Positions 43,416 to 54,939 of a stretch of DNA of 64,000 nt are shown piece by piece. The translations under genes were made by a program, and so were the position numbers. The stretch lies in contig NC_069661.1 in NCBI RefSeq assembly GCF_027244095.1, positions 193,225,501-193,289,500 on the forward strand. Direction: 5' to 3'. How positions within the stretch are numbered: the first letter of the stretch is position 1; every line of letters starts with the position of its first letter. Below the pieces are notes generated by a model. It was not told where the DNA came from and searched no databases. It worked only from the letters and a program-made list of their open reading frames with translations. The DNA is from Hemicordylus capensis. Its lineage: Eukaryota > Chordata > Lepidosauria > Squamata > Cordylidae.

Positions 43416-44370
43416 GCAGGCAGAAATCCAGTCACAGGATACAGTGACCCTTGCAAGCCACAAGTCAGCACTCTTGACAAGTGACCCCTGCAAGCCAAGA
43501 ATCAGTACTTTTGACTTAATGAATTGAAGGAAAAAAGAGAGGCATGAACAGACTCAAGGTAAGTTTGGACCCAAGTCATTGTGGCTTGCATCCAAACTTA
43601 CCACTGTGCTTGCAGATCATTCCATTCACAACAGGAGAGTCACACTCACATAAGAGCCCCTACTGTGAACACAGCTTTCCTTCTGCAGGCTTCTGGGAGG
43701 CCAGCAGTTCATTTTGGGACCAAAACATTGTTTAAAGATTTCTACAAAGCCTGGTTAGTTGCTGATGTGCTGCCATGGAAACATGGTAGGCTGGATCTGT
43801 GGATAGAGTGGAGATCAAGGCTGTTGAGAGGGAAAAACTGCTGGCTGGCAATTGTGTGTCTGCAAGGATGGGAGTGAGGACTGTGCAGACCACCTCAGAT
43901 GCTAGGTAGGTTTGGTCAGGCCTGCAATAATGTAACCATCTGCATTAAAACTAAATGCTGTAAGCTTCCCAGAGAACAATTTGTTATGGGGTGGTTAAGA
44001 AATAAAAGTTTATTTATTGTTAATCATCCATCATCATCATCATCATCGTCGTCGTGTTTAATCTTTAAGCAAAAGATTAAGAATATTTAATCCTTAAGAT
44101 TTATTTAAATCTTATTAATGTTTATTCATATCTGATAGAAAAACCCATTGCTTTCACGCATTGTAAAATATGTAGTTGCACAATTAATAATATCTATGGT
44201 CAATGGAAATGACCATCAGGAAATATATTTTATTTGACTTATTTAGTTTTCTATTTATATCACAGTATTTGGCCTTTCACAAAGCCTGAAGGTGGTTTAT
44301 GTTAAAACCAACAATATTAAATACAATATTGCATGAAATCACCATAAAATCACTACAATAAAATTAGAAC
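43416..44370. other. Intergenic; short CAT array and LINE 3' end
   Basis: Positions 44027-44055 are a CAT/CGT array. About 44230-44365 is an antisense LINE 3' UTR (TTTTCTATTTATATCACAG). No gene is recognised. Confidence 0.5.
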
Positions 44371-44772
44371 TATGGGAGTGCATGAAATACTTCGTGCAGA
44401 TCCCAGCGGGTGGGGATGGGTGCCTTTAAAAGGAAGCAGGCAGGTCCTACCTGGTCTTCCTGCAAGCCAACAACAGCATGCCGGCCCTGGCTCATGCACC
44501 GATGCCATCTGTGTGCCAATGCCGTGCGAGAGCTGCTGGGAGCAGAATCCTGGCAGGAAGGAGCCAGCAGCTTTCACGAAGGAGCTTTCAGAAGGGCAGT
44601 GGCACGATGGGGCAGCGCGGGGTATGGGAGGCTTGCAGGAGGGGCAGGTAGGACCTGCCTGCCTCCTTCTAAAGGCACCCCTCACCCCGCGTTGAAACGT
44701 TTCGGCCGCAGGGAGTCGATTCATTACGGTGCCTCTTCAAAGAGGTGCCAAAATGATTCAGCCACATCCCTA
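44371..44772. mobile_element. hAT-like element, 402 bp (Ac-like end)
   Basis: Left TATGGGAGTGCATGAAATAC and right GATTCAGCCACATCCCTA are imperfect inverted repeats. Flanks ATTAGAAC and ATTAAGAC match at 6 of 8. The interior is a GC-rich inverted repeat: AGCAGGCAGGTCCTACCTGG near 44436 mirrors GCAGGTAGGACCTGCCTGCC near 44644. Confidence 0.65.
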
Positions 44773-44780
44773 ATTAAGAC

Positions 44781-45174
44781 ATTAGTAAAACCACATTTAA
44801 ACAGCACAAGCTGCAGCAGTGTACACACATTAAACATGGGTTGCTGTGACAATGTCAGCCTGGGATAAGCACAGGTATATGTGTGAGCTATTTTGCTCAC
44901 TGATGAAGCTAGAGTTGGAAAGGACGAGTCCTTCCTAACAAGTTCTGAAGAGTGACTTCCTGGTTCTGAATTAGCTGCTTGACAAGGAGACTCTAGAAGC
45001 ACTCTGGCACTTTTGTACTTTAAAAAAAAGTTCCCGTCCTCATCTTTTTTATTGATGGGCTTTTATTTTCTCCCTCCCCTGAGGTGGTAGGAAGGTGGCA
45101 AGGGGGGCCTATGAGGGCAGCAAAGTGGGATGTGGTGGCAAATTGAATTAAGTCTACTGCAGAAGTTGCCTGGA
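44781..45174. other. Intergenic, no feature seen
   Basis: Nothing recognised. Confidence 0.35.
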
Positions 45175-45800
45175 AGGCAGCCAATTTCCATGTAGAAGGA
45201 GACTTGTCCTTCTTAAGATAAGGTGACCAGAACTGCAGGCAGTACTCCAAATTTGGCCACACCATAGATTTGTAAAAGGGCATCAAAATATTAGCATTTT
45301 AATTTTCAATCCCCTTCCTAATGATCTCTGGCATGGAATTTGCCTTTTTCAAAGTGACGAGTCGACACTTTTAACAAGCTGTCCACCACAACCCCAAGAT
45401 CCCTCTCCTGGTCAGTCACTGACAGCTCCCAGGGGCGTAGCTATAATTGAGCGAAAGGGTTCAAAGAACATGGGCCTCCAGCTCCTGAGGGCCCTCTAGC
45501 TCCATCCCTCCCTATTTTCTTCATTATCTCCCTCAATCTGGGGGGCCACCAGAGAGAGGGATGAACACAGGCCCCCTCTCCCCTGCAGACCCCATCAGTG
45601 TATATGTGAAGTTGTGGGTGGTTTTTTGCCCCGATATGTATTATTTTACACTTGCTTACAACTGAACCATATTTGCTATTTTGTTGCCCACTCCCCCAGT
45701 TTGGAGAGATCCTTTTGGAGCTCCTTGCAATCTCTTTTGGATTTCACTACCCTAAATAGTTTAGTGTCATCTGCAAATTTGGCCACTTGCTGCTTACCCC
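45175..45800 (-). mobile_element. CR1 LINE fragment, antisense, with hAT inside
   Basis: The minus strand encodes MPFYKSMVWPNLEYCLQFWS and PYLKKD, a CR1 RT C-terminal motif. Farther along, antisense CR1 sequence is plain (TTTGGAGAGATCC, TGTCATCTGCAAATTTGGCC, CAAGATCCCTCTCCTGGTCA). A hAT occupies about 45430-45585. Confidence 0.85.
45430..45585. mobile_element. hAT element inside CR1
   Basis: It starts CAGGGGCGTAGCTATAATTG and closely follows the 2777-2943 element (GGGTTCAAAGAAC, TTCATTATCTCCCTCA). It lacks the last part of the right end, so no target duplication can be read. Confidence 0.7.
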
Positions 45801-47114
45801 ACAATATCAAGCCACAAAAATAGCCCAAATTGCTTCTAATAGTTACAGAGATCAATGCTGATTAGATTCCAGGCTAATCTGGGAGCCTTGCCAACCCTAA
45901 TATGTTTCTGCAGCCTCTCTCACACAATACAATGGCTGTCCCCAGAAAAGGTAACATCTGAAGAGGAGTGTAGCCCTGTCCACTTGTTATGTTCAACAGG
46001 CATACAATCCATGCACAGTGTGCACACATACAGAGCTGTACTCAGGTAGTTATCCACATGTTATTCATGGTACAGCAGTACACTTCCTAAGTGTAACCTG
46101 CATTTGTGGGGGCATACGCAGGTTCACTTTTAAAGTGAACACATGTATAGCCATTCGCACAAAAATATGTACATGTGTATGGACACCTGTATGCACATGC
46201 AGCATAATGTCTAAATAGGGCTTCTATTGTTAGGCATTTTCCACTTCTTGGATGATGCTATCGAGTTTGGTTTGCTGTAGAGCAGAAAGCAGTGGAAACT
46301 TGGGACAGTTTTGTAATTGCTTTATTTGCAGACATAACAAGCAGAGCATAAATGAAAGTGACAGACATTTATAAGGCAAAAGGTCTCCCAAAAAGCAGCT
46401 TGGACAGCCCCCACTCCCTCACAGAGCTGCCTCCCCAATTTCCACTAACTCCAACATCTTAGCTCTATTTTCTCTCTTTGCTTCTTTGCCTCTTCTAAGC
46501 TGCCAAAGGTTTTTCTGCTCCATCACAGTCAGCTGGAGGGATTTCACCCTCATGGCTATCTCCTTCAAAACACACAAGCAAGATCTCCAGTTACCATATC
46601 TTGACATTAGCACTAATGCTTGAAGCTATTTAGCCTAACAAAGGAATAATCAGCCAGCAGCCTTACTGCTACTACAAATATGGAATATTTGAAGTATTAA
46701 TACAATTTCTCTTTTTGTCTTCTAAAGCAGGAATAAATTCTGCATTTCTTCCCTTTCTTCCTCAGCAAATATATACTTATTTAGTTATTTTAAGGGATGT
46801 ATATCCTACTTTCATCAAGATGTACAGGGCATCTTACCATTTTGGACCATAAAACACAGACCTTAGTCATGGTGTATTTGGATGAAAAGAAGAACATACT
46901 TTTTCATAATTAATCAAGGGAATTAATACCACAAGATGTAGTGATGGCCCAGGACCAGCTCAATCCATGATGTGTAGTGAAGTAGCAACCTCAGGCAACA
47001 CCTGTGTGTTTGGGGGCAAATACCTTCACCAAGGACTGTGGGAAACGCCTCACCGGCTGCATGTTGCCACTTTCTGGCTCCTAGCCAGGGGCATAGGGAG
47101 GGAAGAGTGGTCCC
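45801..47114. other. Intergenic, no feature seen
   Basis: A hAT-like start (CAGGGGCATAGGGAGG) at about 47092 lies just before the LTR. Otherwise no gene or repeat is recognised. Confidence 0.4.
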
Positions 47115-47396
47115 TGTGGAATACATGTTATGAACCTTTAAGAAGACTAGAATGTAGTTACCCAGGTTCCCTCTGGCTACTCTGCGGGCATGGTTAGAAG
47201 TAGTCTCTGTTGTGTTTTATATACCTGCAAGAAGTAGTATGTAGTACCTTCATATTTGTGTTTAGTTTCATTAGAGAGATACTGTTATAAGAAACCCTCT
47301 CTCTGGCTGATGCTGACTAAGGATAACAGAACATGCAGGGGCTCTACAGACTGAGTGAGTTCTCCCTTGGGACCCACTAAACAAAAGAATATCACA
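47115..47396 (+). repeat. 5' LTR of the Gypsy fossil
   Basis: 282 bp, starting TGTGGAATAC and ending AATATCACA. It shares CTCTACAGACTGAGTGAGTT and most other sequence with the copy at 50187. Confidence 0.88.
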
Positions 47397-47458
47397 TGGT
47401 GTCAGAAGTTGGTCTGTTTATTCCTTTGGGCACTACCAAACGAAACCAGAGAATGCAG

Positions 47459-47690
47459 ACTGCCAGCATAGCGTAGTGGTTAGAGTGTTGGACTTGGACC
47501 TGGAAGACCTGGGTTTGAATCCCCATTCAACCATGAAACTAACTGGGAAACTCTGGGCCAGTTATGTATCTCTCAGCCTAACCTACGTCACAGGTTTGTT
47601 GTGAGGATAAAAATAACCATGTACACCACTTTGAGCTCCTTGGAGGAAAAGCGGGATATACGTGTGAAAATAAATAAATAAATAAAATAT
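47459..47690 (+). mobile_element. tRNA-derived SINE (family A) in the Gypsy leader
   Basis: A box AGCGTAGTGGTTAGAGT, B box GGGTTTGAATCCCC, tail AAAGCGGGATATACGTGTG then AAATA repeats. It sits between the 5' LTR and gag, so it postdates the Gypsy insertion. Confidence 0.87.
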
Positions 47691-48070
47691 AGCCCAAAAT
47701 GGATCTGTTTAAGCCTCCAGATGCCATGTCTTTCAGTGGAAATTTGGGAGAAAATTGGAGGAGATATGAACATCAACTTAAGCTATATCTCCAAGTCACA
47801 AAGAAAGAGAGGGAGTCAGAAGACTACAAGATTGCGGGCATGCTTCACTGCTTAGTGGGGAAAGCCTGGGAACTTTACAGTAGAATGCGAGGTGTGTTTG
47901 CAGACCCCACTAACAAAACTCTTGCAGAAATACTAGCAGCTTTTAAGAACTGTTGTGACTCCAGAAAAAACCCTGTTTTTGAAAGGTACAAGTTCTGGCA
48001 ACTTAAATATGATGAAGCTGCAGGCATAGACTTTGTCACAGAGCCCAGGGACATAGCACAACCTTGTGAA

Positions 48071-48503
48071 CAGGGGCATAGCGAGGCTGGCAGAGGCCCA
48101 TGTGTGGCTGCCGCCATGGCCCCCTGGCCCCGCCCCCATGTCTGACATCAGATATGTGGGGGGGGGTCTCCCTTCCAAACGGGGCCACGCCATGTGTTGA
48201 GCAGCATGGGCCGATCTCTCTCCTAAACGGGGCCACATAGCCCCATTTAGGAGGAAGATTGGTTGGCCCTGCTGTGTTGGCAGCGAGACCAGGAGCGGCT
48301 CTCCCTGCCTTTAAGGCAGGGAGAGTCACTCCAGCCGCGCCGCCAATGCAGCGTGTGCTGATTTCGGCTTCGAACAGGGCTGCACGGCTCTGTTTGGGAA
48401 TGAAATAACGCCCCCACATCTGATGTCAGATGCGGTGGGTGTCCCTGATTGGTGGTGGCCTGGGTTATTTGAACCCATTCGCCCAATGGTGGCTCCACCC
48501 CTG
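48071..48503. mobile_element. hAT element inside the Gypsy gag region
   Basis: It starts CAGGGGCATAGCGAGG and ends GGCTCCACCCCTG. Flanks CTTGTGAA and CTTGTGGA match at 7 of 8. The GC-rich interior has internal complementarity (GATATGTGGGGG against CCCCCACATCTGATG). Confidence 0.87.
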
Positions 48504-48944
48504 CTTGTGGATTTGGATCTGCAAAAGATTTAACGCTGAGTGACAAAATTGTTTTCTCAACGACTGATATCAAACTAAAGGAGAGGCTTTTAGAAAATCA
48601 CTCTAGCACAAGCATTTGATATCTGCAAATCGAGAGCCATAACAAGCTTCCAAGTTTAAGAAATGGCTGGAGAAGTTACAATTTAGAAGGCAGCATTCCA
48701 GCACTGTTCAAGTGCAAACAGTCTTCAGTTGAGCAAAGAGAGACTGAATGGCCTGAGACACAGCTCAAATTTCAGCCACAAGAAGCCAGCAACAATGAAC
48801 AGAGCCTGCATTAGATGTAGAAATGCACACAAGCCCAGATCATGCCCTGCTTTTGGAGCAGTTTATAGCAAGTGTTTCAGGCTAAACTATTTTGCTAAGA
48901 AATGTAAATTCAGGACAGAGAGTAGCAAGCTGCTGGAGCAGGGA

Positions 48945-49440
48945 GTGAGCACACTCTTTTATACCTACCCTCTGTTTCCTGTCTTTCAACCAGTTACCAA
49001 TCCACACATGTCCCCTTATCCCATGACTGCTAAGTTCTCTCAAGAGTCTTTGAAATGAACATTGTTGAGAACTTTTTGAAAGTGCAGGTATACTATGTCA
49101 ACTAGATTACCTTTATCCACACACCTGTTGACACTCTCAAAGAACTCCAAAAGGTTTGTGAGGCATGATTTACCTTTGTAGAACCCATGCTGGTTCTCCA
49201 GCACAGCCTGTTCTTCTATATGCTTAACAATTTTATCCTTGAGGATGCTTTCCATCAATTTGCTTAGAACAGACGTTAAACTAACCAGCCTGTAATTTCC
49301 CGGATCTCCCCTAGATCCCTTTTTGAAAATTGGTGTTACTCTGGCTATTTTCCAGTCCTCTGGTACAGAGCCTGATTGTAGGGATAAGTTATATATTTTA
49401 GCAAGGAGGCCAGCAATTTCACATTTGAGTTCTTGGAGGA
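48945..49440 (-). mobile_element. CR1 LINE RT fragment inside the Gypsy fossil
   Basis: The minus strand encodes SGSVPEDWKIARVTPIFKKG, then GNYRLVSLTSVLSKLMESIL, QHGFYKGKSCLTNLLEFFES and VDIVYLHFQKVLN, RT blocks of CR1. The CR1 3' end is absent, which is unusual for a simple LINE insertion and points to later loss. Confidence 0.9.
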
Positions 49441-49835
49441 GAAAGTAAGGGGGAGAAAGTGAGGATGCAAACAAGTACAGGTTGGGTACCTGCATCTATC
49501 ACAATGAAAAGGAAGGAACCACATTCCTATGTGGTAAAGACCCCCAATAGCTGCATGTGCAGGAAAAACTACAAACACTTCAGAGGAGATATCTCATCTG
49601 CACCAAAAGAAACAGATGTTCTACCCCAAGGATCAGTAGTAGAACCACCATCAGAAGCAACATGTGTCTAGCAAGAACAAGAACATCATGCTATGGCTGA
49701 GAAGTTATCACCATCTATGGAGTTGCCTGGTGAAACCCTGCATACTAGAAACAGATGTGTGGTGAAGCTACCCTTCAAGTTCAAGAACTACATAATAGGA
49801 TAGCAGTAAAGGCTAATCTCCACTGGTGAGCTAAG

Positions 49836-50071
49836 CAGGGGTGTAGCAAGATTGGTGCAAGTCATTTAATGGTACTAGAGAAAGACATGCTGTTCTAGTA
49901 GCTCCAGGTCTTAATACTCACATCAATTTTGGAGGATAAATACAACTGAAGGAAGACCAGGCGGGTGCACGGCTGGGGGAGTCAGTCATGGGACTTGCCT
50001 CTGGGGGGGCCCCCAAGGCAGTGGGCCCCCAGACAACTGTCTCCCCTTGCCCTATTATAGTTACGCCCCTG
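49836..50071. mobile_element. Compact hAT, 236 bp, perfect TSD, in the Gypsy fossil
   Basis: It starts CAGGGGTGTAGCAAGATTGG and ends TATAGTTACGCCCCTG. GAGCTAAG flanks both sides (49828-49835 and 50072-50079). Internal sequence matches 29930-30155 and 30720-30831. Confidence 0.94.
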
Positions 50072-50186
50072 GAGCTAAGTGCTGGTAACCTCTGGTTCCA
50101 TGTTCCTGTGATTGCGTTTGCATATGTTGAATAAGTGTGGTGAATGCTTAATTATATAGGTGACTCCTCAGAGTAAAGAGGGGGCA

Positions 50187-50466
50187 TGTGGCAAATGTGT
50201 TATGTATTTAAGAAGACTAGAATACAGTTACCCCGGTTACCTCTGGCTACTCTGTGGGCATGGTTAGAAGTAGTATTTGTTGTGTTTTATATACCTGCAA
50301 GTAGTAGTATGTAGTATCTTCATGTTTGTGTTTAGTTTCAATAGAGAGATACTGTTATAAGAATCTCTCTCTCTGCCTGATGATGACCAAGGATAACAAA
50401 ACCTTCAGGGCCTCTACAGACTGAGTGAGTTCTCCCTTGGGACCCACTAAACAAAAGAATATTACA
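50187..50466 (+). repeat. 3' LTR of the Gypsy fossil
   Basis: 280 bp, TGTGGCAAAT to AATATTACA, preceded by a purine tract; partner of the copy at 47115. Confidence 0.88.
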
Positions 50467-51500
50467 GTTCTGTCTTCACAGGGTGCTCAAGTGCACAAGC
50501 ACCCCCCACTCCCTCCCTCCCTCTACATTAGCCCTTCCCTCCAGCTAGCCACCTACACTGTCACCAGCCACCTTTGCCTCCTGCCAACCAGGCCTTCCTT
50601 CCTTCCAACAGCCTCCTGGCTCCCAGGCCTGCTCTCCTTCCATTGGAAGCACAAGCTGGATAGAAGTGCATGCGCATCCTCCTTTCATCACCTCATCAGG
50701 AGGAGCCCAGCCAATGGAAGGAGGATGGGAGCCAGGTGAGTGACTGAAAGAGGTGGCTGGTGATGGCATTGGCAGGTGACCTGTGGTGGGAGTCCCAGCC
50801 AGGGGGAGAGGGGAGATGATCAGTGGCTCCTCCCCGATGCAGGGCATCTTGGGTTCTGCTCTGTTCACAGAATATTTGCCATACAAACATTCCAAAAACC
50901 ATTGCTCCTTTGAAAACAGTGGCACTAATTACCTTAAGTCCCTTAAGATAATTCAGTTACAGACAGCTAATTAAATGTCTGAGGTGCTCATTTTGTATAC
51001 AGGCATAAGTGCTGGACAGTTCTGAATTTCGTAAATCCTCTAAGTCCCAGGAGGCAAGGTGAAGAAAGAGGGGTTTTGCGGCATGAGCAACCAAGCCACA
51101 AACAGACCTGGAGCTATGATAGTTACATTTCACATTTCAGTCGTGAACGAGAAAGCAGCAAGTTATTAAAAACAATACAAATAGTAAAAGAAAGTACTTT
51201 GCTGCAGTGTACCTTCTCTCAAATTGTGGGATACACTTTGCTACAGTACATCTTTTTCTCTAGTACAGTCTGGTTGATGTGGGTAACCTTGATTTTTGTC
51301 GTCGTCTGCTGCTGCTGGTGGCCCTACATTGCCTTTCGCTCGCTCTCAATTCTAGGATCCTACTAAGAATACACACTGTCTCACACAACATGGACATACA
51401 CGTGCGTATGGATACAAGGAGTCCTGCGGGACCTGCTGCAGCTGAGACCCCATAAATAAGTGCCCATGAAAGTTGAGGATCGGAATTTCTGCGGGTCAGC
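50467..51500. other. Upstream flank of ZDHHC17, no gene seen
   Basis: Nothing coding is recognised in the 1 kb before the CpG island. AG- and CT-rich tracts occur near 50500-50650. Confidence 0.4.
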
Positions 51501-51666
51501 GGCTCTTGCTTTTCCTCACACCTGCCTCCCCGCAGCTCCTCCTGGGGGCTGCTGGTGCAGCCGACCCTACTCTGGGTCTGACAGACAGACGCGAGGCTCG
51601 CTCGCTCCCCCCTCCTCTCCCGGCACAGAGACAGAAGTGAGGTCGTGAGGGAGCGCGTTACCCGGC

Positions 51667-51714
51667 ATGCAGCGAGCGGCGCGTTCGCACCAAGATGGCG
51701 GCGCCTCTGGATGA
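51667..51714 (+). CDS. uORF overlapping the ZDHHC17 start
   Basis: The ATG at 51667 opens a 15-codon frame (MQRAARSHQDGGASG) ending at TGA 51712-51714, out of frame with the main ATG at 51695. Its first codons ATG CAG CG resemble the longer human ZDHHC17 start (MQREEG...), which in human is in frame with the inner Met. Here the spacing between the two ATGs is 28 nt, so the frame is lost. The human sequence is quoted from memory. Confidence 0.6.
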   Translation: MQRAARSHQDGGASG

Positions 51715-51757
51715 GTACGAGAAGGAAGCGGGCTGTGTCCCTATCCTGCACCCGGAG
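51695..51757 (+). CDS. ZDHHC17: ZDHHC17 (HIP14) coding exon 1
   Basis: It encodes MAAPLDEYEKEAGCVPILHP and a final Glu, then GTGAGG, a good splice donor in phase 0. The human protein has PDEYDTEAGCVPLLHPE at the same place, with the next exon beginning EIKPQ. ZDHHC17 is a Golgi/vesicle multipass palmitoyltransferase with N-terminal ankyrin repeats that bind huntingtin and SNAP25-type partners, and a DHHC catalytic domain. None of those domains lie in this exon, and exon 2 is not within the window. The start is chosen for the good context (CCAAGATGG) and the homologous peptide. Only 21 residues support the identity, but the match plus CpG island plus splice site is strong. Confidence 0.88.
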
Positions 51758-52527
51758 GTGAGGCCCTGCTTCTTTTCGGCCATCTGTGTTTCTCCGTTGG
51801 AGAAGGAGCAGACTGTCAGGGTGGAGGAGGAGCAGCAGCGGAAAAGGGTGGTTGTTGCCGCCGCCGCCGCCGCCCTACTTGGCACTCCCTTCCTGGGGCG
51901 GGGGCGGAGGTTGGCCCGGAGGCGCGATTAGGATTGGCAGGGAGGGATACGCCGCCGCGGCGGGTGAGCCTGACTAGGTCCTCCTAAGGGGAAGATGGGG
52001 AGGCGGCTGTAGCATGTGCCCCCCCCTCCAGCCTGGGGGTGACCCTCAGTTAGTCATTCCTCCCCTTTTCGCTGTTCCGATTTTTCTATAAGCGTTGGGG
52101 TGGGGGGAGCATTTGGAGGGGGGGTCATCCTGGGCAATCGCTGCCCCTGCGCCTTCTTTCCTCAGTCATCCCATTGAGTGAGGGGCTCTACATGCTTTGT
52201 ATTCACTTGAGAGGGGAGGTAGCGGTGGCATCCTTGTCACTGTTTCCTAGACCTTCAGCTGGTTGATCCTGAAACGCAGTTTCCCCTGTCTCGGTTAAAC
52301 GCCATCACTCACTTCTCTGCCTGTTTAAAGGCATAAGCCCTCCCTATTGTCCAAGCACAGTTCATGGGACTCCAGGGGCTGTTTGCTGGTTCCACTTCTC
52401 TGCCTTCTAGGTGAAAGGGTACAGACCTGGATTTCAAGTTCAGACTCTTTTTAAAAATGTTGTATAGGTTGGGAATTAGTGTGGCTTATATTTCAGTAAA
52501 ACACAGAGAGGTAGAGAGATGTCACAG

Positions 52528-52745
52528 TGAGAGCCAGTGTAGTTAGAATATTGGGTGAGGATCAGGGAGACCCGAGTTCAAATTCCTGTTCAGTCATGAA
52601 ACTCAGTGGGTGACTCTGGGCCAGTCACTTATCTCTCTAACCTACCTCACAGGGTTGTTTCAAGGATAAACATAACCATGTACACCACTCTGGGCTCCTT
52701 GGGGGAAGAGCAGGATGCAAATCTAAAAATCAATAAAATAATAAA
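52528..52745 (+). mobile_element. tRNA-derived SINE (family A)
   Basis: GAGAGCCAGTGTAGTTAGAA, then CCGAGTTCAAATTCCTG, GGGTGACTCTGGGCCAGTCA and CTACCTCACAGGGTTGTTTC; tail to AAATCAATAAAATA. It is more diverged than the copy at 47459. Confidence 0.82.
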
Positions 52746-53776
52746 TATTATTGAAACAGAATTCCTTAAACAGGTGCAATGAATTGTAGCCTTAGTCAGA
52801 TTTGCTGGATAAATAGTAGTTTCCTTGAAATCTGGACTCATTAGCTAGAGTTATTGGGAAGCCACAATTTGGTTGCTTTTTGGCCCCTATAAGCACACTT
52901 TTCTAACCAGAAGAAGGCTGTAGTTGTGTTGTGGGTATATCAGATGGTGCTTTATGTATTAGATGCCCCAGTAGTCTCTGAGTTGCATGCTGTTTCACTT
53001 AAAACTGTTTTTCTTTTGTTTTGTTAAGAGTCTCATATGTCAAAATGTTTTTTAAAAATCTAACATTTCCTGCCCTTTAAAACAAGCCTCATCCCTTCTA
53101 GAGTTAGAGATAAGAGATATTTCAGTGTGTGGATAGTGCTAGTACAGTAAAGCACTAGCAGAGGGAGGGTATGCTTGTTTGTGAAGGCTCTTGCTGGTGG
53201 CTTACTTTGAAACTTTTTCTTTATTTTAGTCACCACAATATAAGCATTTCACACAACTCTAGTAAATAGATGAAGAACACAGTAAATTGCTTGGAAAGCA
53301 GCCTTTGAAGAATTTTAGTTGTCACCCACCTATTATGGTGAAAGGCATGCTTTAGGCTGGTTTGTAAAAGATTCTGTCATTAAAAGGTGTGTCAGGGAGG
53401 GTTTTTTTTTTAATTTTTATTTTACTCACCAGATATGTTTATCATGATGAGTGTCTTTAACTTTTGTCTGAGTATCTTCAGTTTGATCATGCTTGTATAT
53501 TTTGTAGTCTCCTCAGTGGAAGAGTACAGTTGATGCTTTACAATAATATATTTGTAAAGCCTAACCCTAATGCTGAGCAGAGAAGTACTGGAATTCTAAA
53601 GGGTAGGGTTGGGAAAAGTTACATGCTTGACCTTTTCAGTGCTTAAAAAGATAATGCTGATGCCTAGCAATTGGAAATATACTTTCTACCTCTGCTACAT
53701 AGGGTGCCTTAGAAGTTGGTGGTGGGCAATGCACACACCAAAACCCACATCTTCTTGGACTGAGTATTATTTCACC

Positions 53777-53935
53777 TAAAGTAAAGTGTGCCGTCAAGTC
53801 AATTTTGACTCCTTTCTATATCATTGCTGCCTGATATAGGTGTTGGAAACATACCAGCGGGGATTCGAACTGGCAACCATCTGTTTGTTAGTCAAGCATT
53901 TCCCCGCTGTGTCCCTTAAAGTGGTCTTATTTCAC
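53777..53935 (-). mobile_element. SINE family C, internally deleted, antisense
   Basis: AAAGTGTGCCGTCAAGTCAA then jumps to TATCATTGCTGCCTGATATA and AGCGGGGATTCGAACTGGCA. The middle of the body is missing compared with 38588-38850. Confidence 0.82.
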
Positions 53936-54389
53936 CTAAGGCATTACTAAATATACTTGCATCAGAAACAAAACATATAATCATTGCCTTAAAAGTTTTA
54001 ATTGAGTTTCCCTAGGGTTTAATTTGAGCTAGGGTTTACCAGGCCACAGTCCTGGAAACTGTTTGCTATGCCAGTACTCTGTTATGAAAGTTTGTATAGC
54101 AGCATGGCTTTGAGTATGTAAAGAGTAAATTTTGTTCTCAAAGTAGCATAACTTGATCACACAGAGGTGGGATGATGGCCAGGACTTTGAGGTTCTGTGA
54201 TAATAAAATACTTAAATTTCATTCTTTCCTTAAGTCTTCAAAGTGCCTCAGTAATCATTCCAGTAACCAAGTAAAAAGAGATCAGAATTAGCACTATATC
54301 AGAGAAGGAGGCTGAGGCTTAGGATTGAGAGAGGGTGGAAAGCTGGAAATGGGAAGGGAAAGCTGGAAATGGGCTGCAAATAGCAGAGT

Positions 54390-54790
54390 CAGGCGGCCGT
54401 TCAGTCACCTAGTAGGAGGGGAGGAGGAAGGCTACTGCCCACACAGCAGGCTTAGAGGTAAAAAGGGGGGCACACAGTGACTCTCCCCTCCTCGCCCCCC
54501 ACCCCCTGCAGCCAGCTGCCGCCACCATTCCCGCTCCCTATCCTGCCGCCACGATCTTTAAGGGGCAAAAGGGGGGACATTCCCCTTGCCAGGTTACCCC
54601 CCTCCCTGGAGCTACTGCTGCCGCCGCGGCTTTTTGAAAAATGAAAGTAAAAGGGGGGACTTTCCCCTCGCCCATACTCCCCGGAGCTACTGCTGCTGCC
54701 ACCGCTCCTCAGATTTTGCCGCCATAGGCAGACGCCTCCTCTGCCTCTTGGTTAATCTGCACCTGCCAGCTCTGCTAGATGTAACTTCCA
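54390..54790. repeat. GC-rich tract, possible hAT remnant
   Basis: Two similar pieces share AAAAGGGGGGAC followed by TTCCCCT and GGAGCTACTGCTGC (near 54560 and 54650). The right end TTGGTTAATCTGCACCTG resembles the CAGGGGCGGATTAAC type of hAT terminus. No left end is found. Confidence 0.35.
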
Positions 54791-54939
54791 GGTGGGTGTG
54801 AGTGAGGCCCAGCACCTCACATTTTAGAAAGCAAGCACTGCCTAGTGCTGATGTATTTGAAATTAAAAGCTGTTGATTTGGATTCCAGTTCGAAGGAAAT
54901 CATAGAAAGTTACTAGGAAGGGATTTTGGAGCCCTGCCC

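Larger units (their letters stand above)
47115..50466 (+). mobile_element. Ty3/Gypsy LTR retrotransposon fossil
   Basis: Two direct LTRs with TG...CA ends (47115-47396 and 50187-50466) flank it. A primer-binding-like TGGTGTCAGAAG follows the first, and a purine tract (AAAGAGGGGG) precedes the second. Inside are a Gypsy-type gag region (from 47699: FKPPDAMSFSGNLGENWRRY), a CCHC zinc-knuckle region (about 48800-48925) and a short end-of-pol-like region (about 49500-49660). Most of pol is not recognisable. The LTRs differ by roughly 9% by eye, suggesting tens of millions of years. It is clearly broken, with many breaks. It carries SINE, hAT and CR1 insertions listed separately. Confidence 0.85.
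51500..52030 (+). promoter_or_regulatory. CpG-island promoter region of ZDHHC17
   Basis: GC- and CpG-rich sequence starts near 51500 and continues past exon 1 into the intron (CGCCGCCGCCGCC near 51861). No TATA box is seen. CAAGATGGCGGC (51691-51702) at the start codon matches the YY1-type promoter element often found at CpG-island starts. The transcription start is not resolved; CGCTCGCTCCCCCCTCCTCT at about 51598 is a plausible pyrimidine-rich zone. Confidence 0.75.

Noticed and set aside
45175-49440. One CR1 LINE split by a 3-kb insertion
   Set aside because: The pieces are in the same orientation and nearly consecutive in CR1, but the second lies within the Gypsy fossil with Gypsy sequence on both sides, so two independent fragments are simpler.
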